Source: Methanothrix harundinacea (GTDB lineage Archaea; Halobacteriota; Methanosarcinia; Methanotrichales; Methanotrichaceae). Taken from it: a DNA stretch of 14,995 nt. Under the pieces are notes generated by a model. That model searched no databases. It was not told the origin of the DNA and saw only the letters and a program-made list of their open reading frames with translations. The stretch's first letter is position 1. Every line of letters starts with the position of its first letter. Both the position numbers and the translations under genes were made by a program. Positions 7,871-13,585 of the stretch are shown here, piece after piece. The stretch lies in contig DAQG01000077.1 of assembly GCA_002502785.1 (NCBI GenBank), forward strand, positions 1-14,995, given 5' to 3'.

Positions 7871-7887
7871 GTTCCCTTTCCGGGAAC
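7871..7887. promoter_or_regulatory. Palindrome next to the TATA box, candidate operator
   Basis: GTTCCC (7871-7876) and GGGAAC (7882-7887) are perfect inverted arms around a 5-base centre. It directly abuts the TATA box on its upstream side, where the archaeal TFB recognition element lies, so a bound regulator would compete with or assist TFB. Confidence 0.4.
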
Positions 7888-7926
7888 GCAAATGTTGAAG
7901 ATGAAACGAAATGTGGCTTTTCGAAG

Positions 7927-8241
7927 TCACCGGGGCCTTCGATAAGGATACCTCATCTGCTTTCCGCACTCTGTGCAGGTCACCGTCAAAACTCCGTCCC
8001 TCAGCCGGACCCTCGTCCTATCAGGGGAGAGGTAGCATCGACATCCCTTGCAGATCCGCCTCTTCAGGCGGCGAGGGATCCTGACCCTCATCCTCATACC
8101 CATCCTCCTCGCGAGGGCGATGTAACGATCGCTCCTCTCTGGGTGGAGGACATGCTCCTCCTCGGCGAGCAAAAAGAGCTTCTCGATCCTCTGCCTCGCA
8201 AGGTCCTTCGCCCTGTAGTATCCCTTCTTCCTCCTGGCCAC
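7927..8241 (-). CDS. rnp4: RNase P protein component 4 (Rpp21/Rnp4)
   Basis: A 104-residue basic protein, one of the protein subunits of archaeal RNase P, which removes 5' leaders from precursor tRNAs. An N-terminal helical part (KKGYYRAKDLARQRIEKLF, then HPERSDRYIALARRM) precedes a zinc ribbon with C64-KG-C67 and C89-TE-C92, as in archaeal Rnp4/human Rpp21; an extra Cys69 is present. The frame is open upstream to 8379 but that extension overlaps the divergent gene and its promoter. GTG at 8241, reading GARRKK-like basic residues (VARRKKGYY), matches the usual family start and has GGTGAG 9 bases upstream. Symbol follows family naming. The gene is transcribed divergently from the gene at 8305, with a shared promoter region. 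Confidence 0.9.
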   Translation of the reverse strand: MARRKKGYYRAKDLARQRIEKLFLLAEEEHVLHPERSDRYIALARRMGMRMRVRIPRRLKRRICKGCRCYLSPDRTRVRLRDGVLTVTCTECGKQMRYPYRRPR

Positions 8242-8262
8242 GGATATAGGCTCACCACCGGG

Positions 8263-8278
8263 GCGTATAAAAGATATA
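8263..8278. promoter_or_regulatory. Shared TATA region of two divergent genes
   Basis: CGTATAAAAGATATAC lies between rnp4 (minus) and the small gene at 8305 (plus). It reads as GTATAAAA on the plus strand and as GTATATCTTTTATAC on the minus strand. Starts about 25 bases away would give very short or absent leaders on both sides. Confidence 0.5.
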
Positions 8279-8304
8279 CTATTTCTATGGGCGGGGAGAT
8301 CTCC

Positions 8305-8592
8305 ATGACGATGCCCGCCAAACCCGTCAAAAAAGACCCTCATCCGGACCCGGAGATATCGCCCGAGATGAGAGAGCACATAAAAAACAGCTTCTCGGAG
8401 CTTCGGATATGCACCACCTGCGAGGGTCCAATCCTCCTTCCGGTGAGGCTCAGCCCCCCAAAGCCGATGGACGTCAAGATCGATGTAGGGGGTAGGACCC
8501 TCTACATCTCCGCCGTCCAGGCTCCAAGGGTGAAGGTGATCGACAGCCGGATGCTCCCCAAATGCGTCCTTCAGAAAAGAAAAAAATGCTGA
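8305..8592 (+). CDS. Conserved-looking small protein with Cys pairs, unknown function
   Basis: I do not recognise this 95-residue protein. It has a Pro/Lys-rich charged start (MTMPAKPVKKDPHPDPEISP), a helix (EMREHIKNSFSEL), then C36-TT-C39 in RICTTCEGPILLPV. A region of beta-strand character (MDVKIDVGGRTLYISAVQ) and a basic tail with C87 and C95 follow. The CxxC plus two later cysteines could bind zinc or a metal, but the pattern is not a standard ribbon. The frame is open from 8143, but that part lies over rnp4 and its promoter. GGGGAG at 8293-8298 sits 6 bases before the ATG at 8305; the ATG at 8287 precedes the ribosome binding site and 8311 is another option. It is divergent from rnp4, so it may be a nucleic-acid-related protein. 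That is only a context guess. Confidence 0.7.
   Translation: MTMPAKPVKKDPHPDPEISPEMREHIKNSFSELRICTTCEGPILLPVRLSPPKPMDVKIDVGGRTLYISAVQAPRVKVIDSRMLPKCVLQKRKKC
8576..8587 (-). terminator. T-rich terminator of the XTP pyrophosphatase gene
   Basis: On the minus strand a run of seven T (8580-8586) occurs 16 bases after the rdgB stop codon, followed by another T4 stretch. Oligo-T runs suffice for archaeal termination. It lies in the last codons of the convergent small gene. Confidence 0.45.
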
Positions 8593-8602
8593 TCGGGGCC
8601 GG

Positions 8603-9136
8603 TCACCGGGACAAAAGCCAACTCTTCAGATCGCGGATAGAGGCCCCCCGGTGGGAGATCGTGTTCTTCTCTTCAAGGTCCATCTCTGCGATCGTCTTTT
8701 CTCCCACTTCAAAAATGGGATCGTACCCGAAACCGCCGGACCCCCGGGGCTTTTGGGCGATCTCGCCCCAGAGCTCTCCCTTGAAAAGGATCGGCTCCAT
8801 GCCGGGCTCTGCGTATCCCAGAACCGATCTGAAGACGGCCCTCCGGTCTTCGACACCATCCAGAAGTCTCAGAATCCCCTCGTTTCCGATGGTATCGAAG
8901 ACGTAGGCTGAGTAGACCCCCGGAAAACCCTTCAAGCTCTCTATGAAGAGGCCCGCATCCTCGATCATCACGGGACCGTCCAGCTTTTCTCTAACCTCCT
9001 TCATGCCGAACAGAGCCACCTCCTCGAGGGTATCAGCCTGGATCTCAGCGTACCCGACATTCCTCTGCTCGACGTCCCCGAGGACCCCTTGGGCCTCCTC
9101 GAACTTGCCCCTGTTTCCAGTGACGAAATAGATCAC
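8603..9136 (-). CDS. rdgB: XTP/dITP diphosphatase (RdgB/HAM1 family)
   Basis: A house-cleaning enzyme of 177 residues that hydrolyses ITP, dITP and XTP to monophosphate and pyrophosphate, keeping deaminated purines out of DNA and RNA. All family motifs are visible: FVTGNRGKFEEA (4-15) for substrate phosphate binding, the acidic pair E59-D60 in MIEDAGLFI, FPGVYSAYVF (71-80), GFGYDPIF (135-142) and the SHRG motif (161-164). It is typical in length for the archaeal family (about 185). It starts at GTG with GAGG 8 bases upstream. It converges with the small gene at 8305-8592, ten bases apart, and a T7 run follows its stop codon. Family naming also uses HAM1 or nonstandard NTP pyrophosphatase. Confidence 0.95.
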   Translation of the reverse strand: MIYFVTGNRGKFEEAQGVLGDVEQRNVGYAEIQADTLEEVALFGMKEVREKLDGPVMIEDAGLFIESLKGFPGVYSAYVFDTIGNEGILRLLDGVEDRRAVFRSVLGYAEPGMEPILFKGELWGEIAQKPRGSGGFGYDPIFEVGEKTIAEMDLEEKNTISHRGASIRDLKSWLLSR

Positions 9137-9200
9137 GATAAACGCCTCTATCCCAAATCTTTGGATGGCTCGTATTAATGAGCTTTCGTCCGGATGAGAG

Positions 9201-9253
9201 AGAAAAAAAGGAGGGGGTAGAGCGGAAATCCGGGTCAGGTCAGAATGGACCCG
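9201..9253 (-). terminator. Hairpin plus T-run terminator of the DUF11-repeat gene
   Basis: Downstream of the stop at 9263 the minus strand has a perfect 6-base inverted repeat (CGGGTC 9231-9236, GACCCG 9248-9253) followed by a T7 run at 9203-9209. The T-run is the stronger evidence; it lies upstream of the rdgB promoter and would insulate the two genes. Confidence 0.45.
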
Positions 9254-9262
9254 AAATTCGCA

Positions 9263-10240
9263 TCAAGATGGGATTGGGATGTCGCCGATCTCGCAGCTCA
9301 AGCTGAAAGAGTCGGAGTTGCAGATGGGATCGGTCGTATCCATCCAACTGACGGTAGCCGTTGGGACCAAGACGGAAGGGCGGCGACCTGGGACCAGATC
9401 GACCTCTATCAAAATCCTCTCCGTCTCTCCCGGGACCAGATCTCCGAGGCCCATAAATCCGCTCCACTCCTCTTCAGCGGCACCGCCGTCGTCGCTGTAT
9501 CTGGCGCTGCTCAAAAGCTCGACCGGAGGTAGAATGTCTCTGAACCAAACCTCGCGGGCGTCACTGGGACCATTGTTGGTTATCTCGACGAAGTAAGAAT
9601 ATCGACCCTCTATCCGCTCAGGCGCTTCTATGCGCTCCACAGCCACGATCACATGGGCGTCGGTCGTGACCACGACCTCCGAAGCTGCCTCGTTGTCGTT
9701 GAGATTCAGGTCGATCTCGTCTCCCGTCACCTTCGACGAGCTTGATATCACGGTCCCCGACGGCACCGACGAACCGACTTCCAGCCTGAGGGTTATAGTC
9801 TCGACGCCGCCAGCTGGCAAGCTGCCCACCGTCCAGACGCTCGATTCGGTGTCGTAATCTCCACGGGTGGAGGTAGCGGATATGAGGGTCACTCCCTCCG
9901 CCATGGTCAGCCTCTCAAACGCCAGGACTCCCGTGGCGTCGTCGGGCCCGTCGTTTCTGACTGTGACAACGAATGTCAATACGTCGCCCGCAATGGCGTG
10001 ATCTGTAAACCCTTCCGATGCCACCGACAGGTCTGCCGATGGCAGAGAGACGCCTTCGTTCGCCACAACTCCGCCCGTGGCCAGGGAAAGAAAGATAAAT
10101 GCTGTCAAAAGGATGAATACTGAGCCGAATCCGAATCTGGACCCCCGGCGATTCGGACCGCTCCTAGATCGCCATCCTGACCAAAATTCACAGCTTCGAC
10201 CGTCTCCCAAAAGACCGAGATAGAGGTCTTGGATCACCAT
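9263..10240 (-). CDS. Exported or membrane-anchored protein with two DUF11-type repeats
   Basis: A 325-residue protein (from this start) with a single hydrophobic segment, about residues 39-60 (FGSVFILLTAFIFLSLATGG), preceded by several Arg. It is followed by two DUF11/conserved-repeat domains of the kind found in archaeal and bacterial surface proteins. The first (about 70-190) shows ADLSVASEG, VVTVRNDGPDDATGV and NDNEA. The second (about 195-305) shows YFVEITNNGPSDAREVWFRD. These are Ig-like beta-sandwich modules on the cell surface. There is no C-terminal anchor, and two Cys near the C-terminus may pair. The frame is open to 10306, but a TATA box at 10295-10304 places the transcript start near 10274. 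The ATG at 10240 has GGAGGTCA 9 bases upstream, so it is preferred over 10270 (which also has GAGGTG). The part before the hydrophobic segment is long for a signal peptide. Function unknown; probably cell-envelope. Confidence 0.8.
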   Translation of the reverse strand: MVIQDLYLGLLGDGRSCEFWSGWRSRSGPNRRGSRFGFGSVFILLTAFIFLSLATGGVVANEGVSLPSADLSVASEGFTDHAIAGDVLTFVVTVRNDGPDDATGVLAFERLTMAEGVTLISATSTRGDYDTESSVWTVGSLPAGGVETITLRLEVGSSVPSGTVISSSSKVTGDEIDLNLNDNEAASEVVVTTDAHVIVAVERIEAPERIEGRYSYFVEITNNGPSDAREVWFRDILPPVELLSSARYSDDGGAAEEEWSGFMGLGDLVPGETERILIEVDLVPGRRPSVLVPTATVSWMDTTDPICNSDSFSLSCEIGDIPIPS

Positions 10241-10294
10241 CCCCGAAGCTGACCTCCACGATAAAACCATCTTCGCCCACCTCTTCAAACCGGA

Positions 10295-10304
10295 ACTTAT
10301 ACTC
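10295..10304 (-). promoter_or_regulatory. TATA box of the DUF11-repeat gene
   Basis: GAGTATAAGT on the minus strand. A transcript starting about 25 bases downstream (near 10274) would carry a leader of about 34 bases with the GGAGGTCA ribosome binding site for the ATG at 10240. Confidence 0.5.
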
Positions 10305-10325
10305 ACGCCATCGCTTTGGCGAGGG

Positions 10326-10354
10326 GCAACATTGTTTCATTTGAGCAATGTTGC
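10326..10354. promoter_or_regulatory. Perfect 9-base inverted repeat, candidate operator
   Basis: GCAACATTG (10326-10334) and CAATGTTGC (10346-10354) flank an 11-base centre. It sits about 22 bases upstream of the TATA box of the DUF11-repeat gene, the usual position of an archaeal activator site. The arm-centre period (20 bases) places both half-sites on one helix face. Confidence 0.45.
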
Positions 10355-10441
10355 TTTGTCAGATCTGCCCGTCGGCATGATAAGAATATAAATCTATCGG
10401 ATCTTGCCGCGGAGAAAATAGCGGTACGACCTCTTTTTATG

Positions 10442-10476
10442 TCAAATCTGATCCGGAAATGTTTAGAAAGATTTGA
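10442..10476. repeat. 8-base inverted repeat in the gatD upstream region
   Basis: TCAAATCT (10442-10449) and AGATTTGA (10469-10476) are exact complements separated by 19 bases. The left arm forms part of a 15-base word (CAAATCTGATCCGGA) that is repeated exactly at 5513-5527. It lies between two TATA-like elements; role unknown. Confidence 0.4.
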
Positions 10477-10746
10477 TCTGTCTATTTAAATTAATTATTA
10501 AGTCTATCCGAAATATCATGGAATAGCGATCCTATGCATATATCTGTAGAACTTCCCAGACGAAAAAAAGATCCGAATATCGTCTCCGGATAGGCCAAAT
10601 ATCTTCATAATTGGTGGGCGAAATCGTCCCGAAACGTTTTCATCCATCTGCAGATCTCGGCCCACCTCCCCAGAGGCGCGGTCCCTGAGAAGGCATTTTT
10701 CGAACATTTTTGGAGGGCAACGTTTTTCATACCCCAGCATCACACA

Positions 10747-10768
10747 TCCTGCCGATAAGAAGGCAGGA
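10747..10768 (+). promoter_or_regulatory. Hairpin that covers the gatD ribosome binding site
   Basis: TCCTGCC (10747-10753) and GGCAGGA (10762-10768) form a perfect 7-base GC-rich stem with loop GATAAGAA. The right arm contains most of the GGAG ribosome binding site (10766-10769), so the hairpin would block initiation at gatD when folded. Confidence 0.45.
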
Positions 10769-10773
10769 GCTGA

Positions 10774-12024
10774 ATGGTCATGCTGGAACTGGGGGACAGA
10801 ATAGCGGTCACGAAGGGCGGCGTTCGGCGCGAGGGCGTTCTTATGCCCTCGGTTAGCGGCCACATCGTCATAAAGATGGACAGCGGCTACAACGCCGGAT
10901 TCGACAAGGAACGCTCCACCGTGGAGCTGGTGGCTAAGGGAAAGGCGCTGAAGGTTCCGCCGCCACCTCCCCTGAAACGCCGAGAGGGCCTCCCGAAGGT
11001 CTCGATCCTCTCAACCGGCGGGACGATCGCAAGCAAGGTGGATTACAGGACCGGGGCTGTGACCAGCCAGTTCTCGGCCGAGGACATCATTTCCTCGATC
11101 CCGGAGCTCCTGGAGATCGCCAACTACGAGGGGAAGGTGATCTACAACATCCTCAGCGAGAACATGAAGGCCGAGTACTGGCAGGAGCTGGCAAGAGCCG
11201 TCGGCACCGAGATCAGGAAAGGAGCTGACGGCGTGATCGTGACCCATGGAACCGACACCATGACCTACACCGCGGCTGCCCTATCCTTCATGATCAAAAC
11301 GCCGGTCCCCATCGTCGTGGTCGGGTCCCAGAGAAGCTCCGATCGGCCCAGCAGCGACGCCGCCATGAACGCCATCTGCGCGGCCACCGTTGCGACGAGC
11401 GATATCGCAGAGGTGACCGTTTTGATGCACGGGTCCACCAGCGACGACTTTTGTCTCGTCCACCGGGGAACGAGGGTACGAAAGATGCACACCTCTAGAA
11501 GAGACGCCTTCAGAAGCATAAACCAGCACCCAATCGCCAAGGTCGACTATCTATCCAGAAATATCGAGATTTTGGGGGATTACCGCAGGAGGGGCGAGGT
11601 TGAGCTTCAGGTGAGAGACAAATTGGAGCCGAAATGTGCCCTGGTCAAGTACTTCCCCGGAGCCAAATCCGATATCTTCGAGTATTACATAAACTCTGGG
11701 TATAAGGGGATAGTCCTGGAGGGGACAGGGTTGGGCCACGTCGCCTCCGACTGGGTGGAGACGATCAAATCCGCCACCGACGCGGGGATCCCCGTGGTGA
11801 TAACCTCCCAGTGCATCCGAGGAAGGATCTGCGATAGGGTCTATGACACGGGGAGGGACATGCTCGCCGCCGGAGGAATCGAGGGCTCGGACTCGCTTCC
11901 CGAGGTCGCCCTAGTAAAGCTGATGTGGGCTCTCGCCAACACGCCTTCCGTCGAGGAGGCAAAAGAATTGATGAAAATCCCCCTGGCGGGAGAGATATCG
12001 TCTTCGACCCCGACGACGACGTAA
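10774..12024 (+). CDS. gatD: Glutamyl-tRNA(Gln) amidotransferase subunit D
   Basis: GatD (416 residues) is the asparaginase-like subunit of the archaeal GatDE complex: it releases ammonia from glutamine or asparagine, which GatE uses to convert Glu-tRNA(Gln) to Gln-tRNA(Gln). An N-terminal beta-barrel of about 60 residues (MLELGDRIAV to TVELVAKG) precedes a Pro-rich linker (VPPPPPLKRR). The asparaginase fold follows, with catalytic T81 in ILSTGGTIASKVD, T160 and D161 in VTHGTDTMTYTA and K238 in RVRKMHTSRRDAF. GSQRSSDRPSSDA is the typical GatD loop. All catalytic residues are present. The ATG at 10774 is 4 bases after GGAG; the ATG at 10780 (10 bases after) is equally possible. gatE is not next to it, so it must be elsewhere. 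A hairpin sequesters the ribosome binding site. The next gene, rpl10e, has its own TATA box. Confidence 0.96.
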   Translation: MVMLELGDRIAVTKGGVRREGVLMPSVSGHIVIKMDSGYNAGFDKERSTVELVAKGKALKVPPPPPLKRREGLPKVSILSTGGTIASKVDYRTGAVTSQFSAEDIISSIPELLEIANYEGKVIYNILSENMKAEYWQELARAVGTEIRKGADGVIVTHGTDTMTYTAAALSFMIKTPVPIVVVGSQRSSDRPSSDAAMNAICAATVATSDIAEVTVLMHGSTSDDFCLVHRGTRVRKMHTSRRDAFRSINQHPIAKVDYLSRNIEILGDYRRRGEVELQVRDKLEPKCALVKYFPGAKSDIFEYYINSGYKGIVLEGTGLGHVASDWVETIKSATDAGIPVVITSQCIRGRICDRVYDTGRDMLAAGGIEGSDSLPEVALVKLMWALANTPSVEEAKELMKIPLAGEISSSTPTTT

Positions 12025-12085
12025 ACGTCCGGCCCACGGGATTCGAAGAAGGTTCGATCCTTAAGGCCTATCGCCCTCCCCCAAC

Positions 12086-12095
12086 GCTTATAAAC
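12086..12095 (+). promoter_or_regulatory. TATA box of the rpl10e-tif2b-cofEC cluster
   Basis: GCTTATAAAC in the 120-base gap between gatD and rpl10e, placing a transcript start near 12116 and giving a leader of about 30 bases that includes GGAGG (12131-12135). A second AT element (GATATATTA, 12102-12110) follows. Confidence 0.6.
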
Positions 12096-12144
12096 CTGAT
12101 AGATATATTAGGCTGGCTCAAGATTACTTTGGAGGAATTCAGTT

Positions 12145-12660
12145 TTGGCACGTAAACCAGCAAGCATGTACCGAAGACTGGAGCGCCCCTACACCCGAAG
12201 GAAGTACATGGGAGGCGTTCCGGGAAGTAAGGTCGTCCACTACGACATGGGCAATCTCAATACCGAATTTCCGGTCACTCTGACCCTGGTGGTCAAGGAG
12301 CCCTGCCAGATAAGGCACACGGCTCTGGAGGCCGGGAGAATCACCGCCAACCGTTACCTTATGACTTACGTGGGCAGGCTCAACTTCCACCTGAAGCTGA
12401 GGGTCTACCCCCACCAGGTGCTCAGGGAGAACAAGCAGGCCACCGGAGCCGGTGCAGACCGTGTCTCCAGCGGGATGCGACACGCCTTCGGAAAGGCTGT
12501 CGGCACCGCCGCAAGGGTGGACGCAGACCAGAAGGTATTCTCCGTAAGCACCACGCCCCAGAACGTCGCTCACGCCAAGATGGCGCTGAGGAGAGCAGGA
12601 CAAAAGCTGCCCACGCCGGTCTACATCGTGGTCGACAAAGGCGCCGAACTTATTAAATAA
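12145..12660 (+). CDS. rpl10e: 50S ribosomal protein L10e (uL16)
   Basis: An archaeal/eukaryotic-type large-subunit protein near the tRNA and peptidyl-transferase site, 171 residues as in the family. The N-terminus ARKPASMYRRLERPYTRRKY and the following GVPGSKVVHYDMGN are diagnostic. FHLKLRVYPHQVLRENK, ATGAGADRVSSGMRHAFG and AKMALRRAGQKLP are the later conserved blocks. It starts at TTG with GGAGG 9 bases upstream; the first Met codon in the frame is seven residues inside, and the family keeps the residues before it. It is the first gene of a five-gene cluster with a TATA box at 12086-12095. The stop codon TAA is 21 bases from the ATG of tif2b. Confidence 0.97.
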   Translation: MARKPASMYRRLERPYTRRKYMGGVPGSKVVHYDMGNLNTEFPVTLTLVVKEPCQIRHTALEAGRITANRYLMTYVGRLNFHLKLRVYPHQVLRENKQATGAGADRVSSGMRHAFGKAVGTAARVDADQKVFSVSTTPQNVAHAKMALRRAGQKLPTPVYIVVDKGAELIK

Positions 12661-12681
12661 TTGAGGTCAATCGGTGTTTTG

Positions 12682-13308
12682 ATGGAAGACTACATGAAAG
12701 GGCTCGAGCGGGCCATGAGCAGATTGCCCGCCTCCAAGGGCACTGAAGATAGGTTCGTGATACCCCCGCCCAAGATATTTTACGAGGGGAAGACCACGGT
12801 CCTTGAAAACTTCACCAGCATCGCCGACGCCCTCAACCGAGATCCAGATCATTTGATGAAGTTCATCCTCCAGGAGATGGGGACCGCCGGAAAGATCGAG
12901 GGTCAGCACGCCGTCTTCCAGGGAAGGTTCACGGAGCAGAGCCTCGAACGTCACATCGACTCTTACGTCCAGGAATACGTAATCTGTTCCGAGTGCCACA
13001 GGCCCGACACCCAGCTGATCAGGAGCGATCGCGTGCTGATGCTGAAGTGCGAGGCATGCGGCGCTCACCGGCCCGTCAGAAAGAGGAAGACGAAGACGAT
13101 CGTGCCCAAGGACGTCATCGAAGAGGGCGAGACCTATGAGCTTCGGATCGATTCGGTGGGCAGGAAGGGCGACGGCATCGCCAGGGTCGACAAGTTCATG
13201 ATCTTCGTTCCAGGGACCGCGAAGGGCGACATCGTCCGGGCCAAGATCAAGAAGATCAGCGGAACTCTCGCCTTCTCGGAGATCGTGGAGAAGAAGGGCT
13301 CATCCTGA
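12682..13308 (+). CDS. tif2b: Translation initiation factor aIF2 subunit beta with C-terminal TRAM domain
   Basis: The beta subunit of the heterotrimeric aIF2, which carries Met-tRNAi to the small subunit. The protein (208 residues) begins MEDYMKGLERAMSRLPAS, the typical gamma-binding helix and linker. The central alpha-beta domain follows (KTTVLENFTSIADALNRDP). The zinc ribbon has C102-SE-C105 and C123-EA-C126. Most archaeal aIF2-beta ends near 140 residues. Here a TRAM domain follows (about 145-205: GETYELRIDSVGRKGDGIA, FVPGTAKGDIVRAKI), an RNA-binding fold found in many methanogen proteins. Such fusions are known in Methanosarcinales. The frame opens at a TTG at 12661, but the ATG at 12682 matches the family start, with GGTG 5 bases before it. 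It is followed, 16 bases on, by a small unknown gene. Confidence 0.95.
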   Translation: MEDYMKGLERAMSRLPASKGTEDRFVIPPPKIFYEGKTTVLENFTSIADALNRDPDHLMKFILQEMGTAGKIEGQHAVFQGRFTEQSLERHIDSYVQEYVICSECHRPDTQLIRSDRVLMLKCEACGAHRPVRKRKTKTIVPKDVIEEGETYELRIDSVGRKGDGIARVDKFMIFVPGTAKGDIVRAKIKKISGTLAFSEIVEKKGSS

Positions 13309-13324
13309 TGGGAGCTAGTATATT

Positions 13325-13558
13325 ATGGAGCCGCACATCGGCCTTGAGTTCACGGACCGGCACCTCTACCTGATAGAGTTCACTCCTGCGGACTTTTGGA
13401 AGCCCTTCGCCGAGAGCTACAACTCCCTGCCCTGGGAGGAGAGAAGCGATCAGAGGCTCGCAATCATCGCCGAGAACTACTCCTACCTTCTCGACCTGCT
13501 GGTACATGCGAGATTGTACTACCTGAGCACAAAACGTTACGAGGAGCGGTTCAAGTAA
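13325..13558 (+). CDS. Small uncharacterised protein between aIF2-beta and cofE
   Basis: I do not recognise this 77-residue protein. It begins MEPHIGLEFTDRHLYLIEFTP, then is mostly helical and aromatic/charged (DFWKPFAESYNSLPWEERSD, AIIAENYSYLLDLLVHARLY), ending in a basic helix YEERFK. There are no Cys, no signal peptide and no clear membrane segment; it should be cytosolic and probably an alpha-helical oligomer or partner protein. GGAG at 13311-13314 is 10 bases before the ATG. It sits 16 bases after tif2b and 27 bases before cofE, so it is very likely co-transcribed with them. Codon use is like that of its neighbours. Association with translation or with F420 synthesis is a context inference only. 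Confidence 0.75.
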   Translation: MEPHIGLEFTDRHLYLIEFTPADFWKPFAESYNSLPWEERSDQRLAIIAENYSYLLDLLVHARLYYLSTKRYEERFK

Positions 13559-13585
13559 CTTTGAGCCGCCCCGGAGCCGATTTCT

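Larger units (their letters stand above)
10307..10773. other. Divergent intergenic region of 467 bases, no supported gene
   Basis: It separates the DUF11-repeat gene and gatD. It is locally AT-rich (10481-10503) and carries two inverted repeats (10326-10354 and 10442-10476), a TATA-like element GAATATAAAT at 10384-10393 on the plus strand and a TTTAAATTAATTA stretch at 10485-10497. If either AT element drives gatD, the leader would be 250-350 bases. A minus-strand open frame from 10740 to 10516 has no recognisable motif. Confidence 0.55.

Noticed and set aside
8143..8304. The upstream extension of the small Cys-containing protein
   Set aside because: It runs antisense over rnp4 and through the shared TATA region; a good ribosome binding site precedes the ATG at 8305.
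10516..10863. A minus-strand frame of 115 codons (or 74 codons from the ATG at 10740) upstream of gatD
   Set aside because: It overlaps the gatD start, has poor start signals and no recognised domain. The 10740 version is open but codon choice does not look like the GC-ending neighbours.
12040..12070. tRNA-like T-loop words (GATTCGAA, GGTTCGATCC) after gatD
   Set aside because: No matching acceptor or anticodon stem can be drawn around them; they are probably chance in the gap before rpl10e.
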